Assembly: GCF_027943255.1 (NCBI RefSeq)
Contig: NC_072897.1
Span: 58,490,406 to 58,554,405 of the forward strand
Origin: Anastrepha obliqua
Taxonomy: Eukaryota > Arthropoda > Insecta > Diptera > Tephritidae
DNA: 64,000 bases
Direction of reading: 5' to 3'
The notes beneath the pieces were generated by a model. The model worked only from the letters and a program-made list of their open reading frames with translations. It was not told where the DNA came from and made no database searches. The position numbers and the translations under genes are program-made. Of the stretch, positions 56,746 to 64,000 are shown piece by piece (within the stretch, counting starts at the first letter, position 1; each line of letters starts with the position of its first letter).

Positions 56746-56940
56746 ATTTCATTTTTGACAATTCACACTATTTGTAGCTGGTGAGACTTCTCTATAAATT
56801 AACGTTAAAACAACATAAGCAGCTTATAAAAAAGTTCTGTGTCGGACATTTCAATACTAGGAGTAAATTTCTAAACAATTATTTTATGCTCTCGAATAGT
56901 AGGTAAATAGTTAATTGGTATATTACTTTACGTACATTTA
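56746..56940. other. Partial repeat of a Y-family right end plus spacer
   Basis: 56746-56810 repeats the last 60 bp of Y (catttttgacaattcacac... gagacttctctata) with changes. 56820-56930 matches 33316-33432 inverted. Confidence 0.55.
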
Positions 56941-58556
56941 GTAACAGAAGTAAGCATACACCGGATACGTTTTCAATTTTCTCCCAATCGATTCCTTCAA
57001 ACACCCTAAGTTATAACAATATTATGTTTTATTTAAATAAAAAAATCATATTTAATCCAAATAATGGCAAAATTTTAAAAAGGAACAAAATTATAGCTTT
57101 TTATATTAAACTTTATAAAAATTTATGTCTTAAAAGTAAGTATACAGTTCATCATATAATTAATTTGTGATATCGAAAACACAATTAAAATCAAATCCTA
57201 GTATTTGGTAGGATAACCATTCGGCTTTACAATCGCCTTAAGTCGTGATGGCATTGATTTCACCAAGTTTTCAGTTACAGCTGGTGGTATTTTATTCCAT
57301 TCCTCTTGAAGGACGTTTTTCAGTTGTTCCTTATTTCTAATCGGATGTTTACGTATTTCCCGCTTTAAATGTTCCTATAAATATTCCATTGGGTTGGTAT
57401 CCGGGGACTGTGGCGGTGTTTTCAGCTGTTTTCTCACATTGTATAACAGCCACTGTCGTACAATGTTGGATGTGTGCTAGGGGTCATTATCCTGCTAGAA
57501 GATAAACGTTTCTCCAAGGCCCAATTTCGTAGGGCTTTCTTTTAAAATATTTAAGTAACCATATAGGTCCATAATATTTTCGATAAATACAAAGTTTCCA
57601 ACCCCGTTCGCAGCCATACATCCTCAAACCATCACAGAGCCCTCTCCATGCTTCACTGTGCCGGTCATATTGTTTTGATTCAATTTCGCGTTAACTTTTC
57701 TCCAAAATTTTTTATGGTAATCAGATCCACAGATACTGAACTTACACTCATCAGAAAATATGACTTGGTTAAAAAACGTTTGGTCATACTTTTCATGATC
57801 TTTTTTGAATGAAATCCGTTTACTCGACACTACTCACGAAGGGCTTTTACCTAACACTGCGCCCATGATGACCAGCATTATGCAAAACCCGGCGAATAGT
57901 TTGGGTGCTAAATTGTTTTCCAGTCTCATTTTCAACTTCAGATTTCAATTTGGGGCACTTATTTTGGGGTTTGTCCTGATTTTCCGTACGACTAAGCTTT
58001 TTCTCTGGGACTTAAGAGCGGCGGACGCCCACAACGCTCTTTTTTAGTGGTGCTTCCCGCACTTTTATATTTATTCACAATCTTTGAACTGCAGCGAAAC
58101 TCTTATCTATCAAACGACCGATTTCTCGCAATGATTTATGTTCCTTGTGATATATTGTAATCAGTTTTTTTAAATAATCAGAAAGCTCTTTTCCATTTGG
58201 TGCCATTACTAAAAATTTCGCAAAAATTAATACAAAACGTACTTCCCTAAATTTTTATACTCACTTTAATTATTTCCTTTTAATAGCATTCACTTTTTTA
58301 ATCAATACGTAAAAATAAATGTTATGCTAACTGAGCAATCGTTTGCTGTATACTAACTTTTGTGACATAAATTTCGCTGGCATCAAAGGCAAAGCAAAGC
58401 GTGGATAACGGTACCTCAAATTTACAATTAAGGCGCATATGAAAGCTTATTCCAGTACTCAATTACCATGTGTAAAATATTTTGATTACATATTAAGGAA
58501 AGCGTTAGCGTCAAACAATTCCATAAATCAGGTTCCTGTATACTTATTTACGTTAC
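56941..58556 (-). mobile_element. Tc1-like element with IR/DR ends
   Basis: Outer repeats gtaacagaagtaagcataca (left) and complement of tgtatacttatttacgttac (right). Inner repeats aaaagtaagtatacag (57131) and complement of ctgtatactaacttttgtga (58350). TA at 56939-56940 and 58557-58558. Confidence 0.8.
57198..58206 (-). pseudogene. Tc1-type transposase, heavily mutated
   Basis: Start near 58206 (MAPNGKELSDYLKK). Scattered frames carry SLREIGRLIDK, QVIFSDECKFSICGSD (first Asp), GTVKHGEGSVMV, a damaged NDP.HTSNIV region and SPDTNPMEYL (Glu), and end NGYPTKY with TAG at 57198. Multiple stops (for example in the second Asp region near 57480-57500) and frameshifts. Related to, but older than, the copy at 53066. 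Confidence 0.75.
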
Positions 58557-58592
58557 TAACTGTGCATGCGTAAAGTAACATTAAATTGAAAT

Positions 58593-61500
58593 TTGATTTT
58601 TTTTGTTTTTAGCCAAGGAGAACCAAGAGATTTGGTGGCTCCTAAAACACTCCGGCTAAAACTCATTCTCACCACATTGGAACCCAAGCAAAGGCAAGAC
58701 ACTCAGTGCTGTCCGCCTCCTCCAAGCAAGACAGGCTCTTCGATCAGACAAACAGCTTTTGCACTGCACTCGGAATTAAGAGCCATGCATAATAATAGCA
58801 TCGAAGGTGTCACCTCTACTCTTGCCTTGCTTACAACCGAGGTTAATGAACTCCGTATGTACATGTGATTGCTATGTTAAGAAAGTTAAAAGGGCCAAAA
58901 TAAAACAAAACACCAAACTAATTCTCCTACACTTACTGTAAATGCGAATCCTGTCTCGCCCTCTCCCGCAACTAGTATTTTAAACGACACTAACACTTAT
59001 GCTGTGGCTGCTGTGTTAAGAGAGGCCAAGATAGCGCCAGAGCTGCTAATAAACATATCAACAACATGTAGGCGCACACTGACTTCTTCTTCAACTAATG
59101 CTGATGCTGCTGCTGCTCACATCAACATGTCGACTGCGGGAGCTAAACAAAGCACTGATCCCGTACTTAGGAACAAATGCATACTCAAACTTCGTGGACA
59201 ACAATACAAGGGCGAAGGCGTAAAAATAATAAAAGATCTCAGGGTGTAGTTATTGGTCTTAATTCAAGTACTGAGCTGGATGTAGTAGCTACGAATAAGT
59301 GGTTACATCTTGCGTGCTTTAAACCTTCTGTAACTGAGGATAATATAATTTCTTATGTTGCTAAAAATCAGATTATATATTTTAAGCCGATAAAAAGGGA
59401 TACTGATATCCATAGTTTAAAAAAAATTAGTTTTAAGCTAGTGGTTCGGCCATCATTGTTTGACCAAATTCTAAAACCATCCGTTTGGCTTGTTGACATT
59501 AGGTTCACCCTTTCAAATTTTTTTAAAAGAAAGATCTTTCAGGCAAAATAATTTAGCCAATTTCGATAGTACTTGTGCATCACTAAATTATTTAAAAATT
59601 TATATTCAGAATATGGGTAGTATTCGTACTAAGTCGGCGAGTATTCGCATCCGTAGTTCTCATTTAGATTTTGACGTCAGCATTTTTGTTGAAACCTGGC
59701 TGAATGCTTACTTTTTTGACGAAGAATACTTCGACTCAAACTTATATAGTGTTTTTTAAAATTCATTTCATTGCAGTGGAACGTAAGCTACAAGCTTTCC
59801 ATATCTCGCTTGTAAATAAGGATCCGATTCTTGATCAATTGTGTGTTTGTGTTAAGGGATCATCTCGATATGGCTTTTTATACTTACTTGTATCTTACAT
59901 ACCGCCTAATAGTTATTTTGATCTTTGCAAGTCGCATACACATTATTTCCCTAGTTCTAAATAAGGTTGATGATAACCATATTAGGTTTTTTTTTGGGAT
60001 TTTAATTTTCCGAATGTTTCTTGGTCTACTAACTTCTTTAAGCATAGTCTAATCCCAACTAATGTCACATCGTCACTAGAATCGTATGTAACCTATTAAA
60101 CCTTGATTTAGTACAAATTAATTCTTTCGAAAATAAGCTTAATCGAATTCTTGATCTCATATTCATCAGCGCTAATATTAATACTTCTATCTCTGAATGC
60201 TTCTCATCCTTTTCGCCTACTGATAAACAATGCTTAACGTTGAGTTTTACGAGTTTGTGAGTAGCAAACAAGACGAGACACTACTTTTCAATTTCTCCTC
60301 TTGTGACTTTTCTAGGTTAAACAGCATTTTACTGGATAGACATCAACTGGGAAGATTTGCTTTCTGGGTTGGATATTGTTGAGTGCTATTCTACTTTAAC
60401 AGCGCAGTTGCTCGAAATTTTTATTAAATATGTACCACATTTTAAAAAACAACCTTTTAAACTTCCATCTTACACTGATCAACTTAAAAAACTTAAAAAT
60501 AAGCTGAATAAGCTTCACAGGCAATTTTTAGAATCTATCTTTATAAATTACCAGCATTGCTTAAAAAAATTCACCTGTTTAAATAAATTTTTGTACAGAA
60601 AATGTTCTCGTATTCTTCGGATTGAAGAGAATATTAAGTCTAATCCTAAGGCCTTTTGGCGATTTCTTAAATCTAAAAAGTCAAACGGTGGAGTCCCTTC
60701 TGCTGTTCGTTTTAATGCCAAATCAGCTACTACTCCTGCAGACGTAGTCAATTTGTCGGCCGATTTTTTCAAATCGAATTTCACTAGTGATGATACGTAC
60801 TCGTTTTCTTCTTGTCATGATAATCTACTTTCATCATTGAATTTTGGCTATTTAAGCCTTGCTTTTCTGAGCATTGAAAATGGGATTTTTGGTTTAAAAA
60901 CTTCTTCGTAGACTGATAAGTATGGGTTGTCCGTTATCTTTCTTAAAAACTTCCCGGCTATTGTCATTCCACTCAAACTAGTTTTTAATAAATGTCTATC
61001 TTCTGGAGTTTTTATCAACTATTGAAAATCACAACTATCACCTCTATTTTCAAAAGTGGTAAAAAGAATGATGTGTGCAAGTATAGGCCGATCTCGAAGC
61101 TTTCTATTATAAAGGGTGGTTAAGTTTCAAGGGCTGATTCTTGATTTTGAAGAAAATACAAATTTTTAGGAAATTTTTGTCATTTCTCTTTATTATGACA
61201 ATATTGGTATAGTTCAATTACGTATAGAACCAAACATCGGCCAAATGACCGCCGCGGCCTCGGCGGCACACCTCCACCCGATGGTCCAAATTTTCGATGA
61301 CGCTGAGGCATAATTGAGGTTCTATGTCGTTAATGTGACGAGAAGACGACGAAAAGAAAAGATGTACTTTGCAACTAAGGGCTTAATCTCGCCCAATCAG
61401 CATGGATTTATCTCGCGTAGGTCTACAGTATCCAACCTGACTGCTTTTGATGAATATTGCTTTGTAACTTTTGCTGAAGGTTTTCAAGTCGACTGTGCTT

Positions 61501-62051
61501 GCACGGACTTTTCTAAAGCATTTGATAGAGTTTCTCATACAATTCTATTACCTAAATTAGCTGATGATTTCAAATTTTTTCTGCTATTAAGCGAGGATGT
61601 TCCTATGTTGCAAACAGAAATTAATGCGCTCGTTCGCTGGTGCAATAACTCTGGCATCTCTCTAAATATTAAGAAATGTTTTCATGTCCCTTTGGCCAAC
61701 ACTAATAATGTTTTCCAGTCATCTTACAGCATTGATAATTCCTTACTTCAATCTGTTCATGAATTCAAAGATCTAGGTGTGATCTTTGACTCACATTTTT
61801 CTTTCAACTTTATTGTGTCAACTTCTTACTCAATCTTAAGTTTTATACGGCGTAATAGCTCGATGTTCTCGGTTCCTTACAGTCATAAATTACTTTTTAC
61901 TTATTTTGTTCGCTCTAGATTAGAATACGCAATCTTACGCAATTTATCTGGAGGGCTTGTCGCCAATTTGCTATTGAGAGAACTGAACAGAATGTGTTCC
62001 ATAAATATGCTCTCAGGTCCTAAAATTCTCAAATCCCATTCCTTGTTATAA
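58593..62051 (+). pseudogene. LINE ORF1/ORF2 remains
   Basis: ORF1: a Ser/Thr-rich region and NKWLHLACFKPSVTEDNI, then YVAKNQ, a cysteine-histidine segment as found in ORF1 of some fly LINEs. ORF2: endonuclease start LNYLKIYIQNMGSIRTKSA, then FVETWLN. RT fragments are KYRPISKLSII (before the mariner), ISPNQHGFISRRSTVSNLTA, then CTDFSKAFDRVSH (catalytic Asp), and, after a deletion, ADDFKFFLLLSED and LGVIFDSHFSF. The YADD context has lost its Tyr-Ala side. Many frameshifts; dead. Confidence 0.75.
61111..61345 (-). mobile_element. mariner-like end fragment
   Basis: Left terminus aaagggtggttaagtttcaa after a TA (61109-61110) and about 230 bp encoding, on the minus strand, the final residues of a DD41D-like transposase. 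The other end is missing. Confidence 0.65.
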
Positions 62052-62539
62052 TTCACATTTAATTCTAATTAACATAAAGTCTCTAGAGAATAGAAGGTGT
62101 ATACTCTCACTGTCTTTTGTTTTTAGTGTAATTAAAGGAGAAATTGACTGTTCATCCCTATTACGCTGCATTCACTTTCATATTCCTGCTAGATCTCTAC
62201 GCAATACTTACCCATTTCATCTTAAATTTCTTAACACGATTTGTGCGCGTAATGCTCCTACTGCCTGCGCTTTAAGAGAGTTCAATGAGATCTCGAGTTC
62301 TATTCCGCTTAACTTTTCGGTTTCAAAAAATTTATTTTATAGATCCTTTTTTCTACTTTATTTAATATTTTTTTCTAGTAATTTAAGCTCATATTAGACC
62401 TAAGTAGTCTGTAAACACAATAATTACGTTTTAGACTTGAAATAAATGAAATTTCGTTTCCTTAAACACCGGAGTGTCCTGGAACCAATATAAGTACAGG
62501 CCTGTTCTGTCTTGCGACAGAATTAAACTTCTTCTTACA

Positions 62540-63110
62540 TTCTTAAACAATCTTTGAGGTTTGCTTCACGTTCTCCAGGGCTCTCAATGCAGCCTGACTG
62601 TCACTGAAAACTCCAATCTGTTTCCCGCTCCATCTCTCCTCGATTATCCATTCGACTACTTTTAGGATGGAAAAAATTTCCGTTTAGAAAACAGTTGCCA
62701 TTTCCCCCATAGCATAGTGATACTTATCACTATCGTTTAAGTACCATCCGGCTCCAGACCCTATTTCATTCTTGAACCCATCCGTAAAGAAAACATCCGT
62801 CAAACCTTCCTGAATGCATTCTGGATTGCTCGATTGCTCACGCAATGGAAATCTGATATCAAATTTTCTTCCAAATGAAAGTATTGGTATCAAGTCGTCT
62901 TTAGGTGCTAAAAACAGTGGATACTGCTTACATAGCAACTTAAAGATTTCTTCGTGTCCCGAAGTTCCGTCTTCTTGACAGAGACCATATTTATGGAGTC
63001 TACAATTGCTTCCTGATGTATCTTAAGATCCAAAGGGAGCAAATCGAGCATAGCATTTAGGGCATCGCCGAAGGTCTTCGAAACACGTCTATGACATCGT
63101 GACAGGTGAT
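62540..63110 (-). pseudogene. LINE fragment (LOA/R1-like RT-RNase H junction)
   Basis: Minus strand reads FGDALNAMLDLLPLDLKIHQ, then, shifted, VFFTDGFKNEIGSGAGWYLN (start of RNase H, catalytic Asp). Both ends are missing. Confidence 0.65.
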
Positions 63111-63194
63111 GAATCAGGGATTTACGCGTATGAGCCCGAAAGTAAACAGCAGTCGAATGTATGGGTGTTTTAAGATGAGCCAAATCCAACAAAA

Positions 63195-63680
63195 GTTGTT
63201 CGCGCACGAAGCACTCCCAAGCAAATGGTCGCCTGTTTTTTCGGAAAAACTGGACATGTCGCAACCGTACCACTAGAACAACGCAGAACAGTAAATTCTG
63301 AGTGGTACACAACCACTTGTTTGACAGTTGTCTTCCAAGAAATTATGAAAACCAATCGCCAAAGACGGATCACTCTTCACCCAAAACATCGAATTAATGG
63401 GTCATCCGCCGTATAGTCCTGACTTGGCACCGAATGACTTTTTTTTATTCCCGTACATAAAAAAACAAACTGAGAGGTCAACGTTTTTCGACACCTGAAG
63501 AAGCGGTTGCGGCATTCAGAATGCATGTTTTGGAGGTACCTCGTTCAGAGTGGCAAAAGTGCTTCGACAATTGGTTCAAACGCATGCAAAAGTGTATAGA
63601 TCTTCATGGAGAATATTTTGAAAAACAATAAAGTGATTTTCGATTATTAAAATTCGTTTTTGTTCTCAAATCCCGACAGA
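63195..63680 (+). pseudogene. mariner transposase (DD34D), C-terminal half
   Basis: Reads STPKQMVACFFGKTGHV, then a deletion removing the second Asp region, then ELMGHPPYSPDLAPNDFF (third Asp), then LRGQRFSTPEEAV, ending LHGEYFEKQ with TAA near 63630. No left terminus; possible right-end sequence to about 63680. Confidence 0.8.
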
Positions 63681-64000
63681 TAAAAGGCACCCCTCATAAG
63701 CATACAAATGAGTTGCCTTGTCGTTTAAAGTACAGTAGATATATTTTTCACTTATAGAAAATTGCTATTGGTAAAAGAGAGGTAGAATTCACACCGAACA
63801 GGGGAAAAGGATATCAAATGAAATATTTGATTTCCCCATTAAAAAATGTTGTATATGCTATTCTGATAATGCGCATGTATTAGAGACTAATAAAATACTT
63901 GTAAATGTGTTCGAATTTTTGCCGAAAGTGCTCAGCGCTGTCTTTTAGGGTATGTTTGCACATATAACTACACACACTCACTTTATGCCTCTACATTCCT
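63681..64000. other. Unassigned spacer at window end
   Basis: AT-rich; nothing recognisable. Confidence 0.4.

Larger units (their letters stand above)
58580..62450 (+). mobile_element. CR1/jockey-superfamily LINE, decayed and internally deleted
   Basis: Plus-strand ORF1 pieces (58593-59551), endonuclease start (59560-59760), linker (60357-60911) and RT pieces (61350-62051). The 3' end near 62450 is an aataaatgaaat-type run. A mariner scrap interrupts it at 61111. Confidence 0.65.

Overview
The window looks like nuclear DNA of an insect, most likely a higher dipteran. It is AT-rich, full of (TATG)n/(CATA)n microsatellite, and packed with transposons typical of fly genomes: DD41D mariners, Tc1-like elements, pogo, P-type THAP elements, LOA/I/jockey LINEs, Helitron, piggyBac and Transib-like elements. 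A tephritid fruit fly would fit, but I infer this from style and have no species marker. I see no rRNA gene, functional tRNA gene, CRISPR array or bacterial-type operon. The only possible host gene is a pair of small terminal exons at 177-525, which I cannot name.

Layout. 1-2.6 kb: terminal exons, a deleted DD41D mariner, and a repeat carrying a broken CCT-theta (CCT8) chaperonin fragment. 3.4-6.9 kb: repeat R1, then a pogo/Tigger element whose three-exon transposase appears intact. 7.0-11.3 kb: I-like LINE (minus) against a LOA-like LINE 3' end (plus). 11.9-12.8 kb: a second deleted DD41D mariner. 13.2-17.7 kb: another R1 copy split by a 2.7 kb Helitron and holding a deleted mariner with its own insertion. 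17.8-19.3 kb: C-terminal part of a RAG1-like (Transib) transposase. 20.2-21.2 kb: a repeat with tRNA-like Pol III modules. 21.5-25.3 kb: mariner, then a jockey LINE (minus). 25.6-32.5 kb: a nearly full-length LOA-like LINE (minus) with a piggyBac inserted in its endonuclease. 33.5-35.1 kb: a deleted Transib-like element with clean termini and 5-bp target duplication. 35.2-41.6 kb: a P-type element with CATGATTCAA termini, carrying a second copy of the CCT8 fragment and a nest of LINE plus TTAA MITE. 41.6-44.5 kb: R1, an RTE scrap, a Tc1 element and a third DD41D mariner. 44.5-56.7 kb: a large P-type element (Y) whose transposase has two THAP domains, invaded by a deleted relative (X) and a Tc1 element. 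56.9-64 kb: another Tc1, a decayed CR1/jockey-like LINE, and mariner and LINE scraps.

How it fits together. The window is a stack of nested insertions that can be ordered from target duplications: TTAA MITE into LINE into P-type element into R1; piggyBac into LOA into R1; X and Tc1 into Y into mariner. Most copies are dead. The most intact coding units are the pogo transposase, the 53 kb Tc1 transposase (one A-run indel), and the double-THAP transposase of Y (one in-frame stop, one frameshift, catalytic residues all visible). The most interesting items are the double-THAP P-type family with its THAP-only derivative, the two RAG1-like remnants, and the CCT8 fragment that occurs both inside and outside a P-type element.
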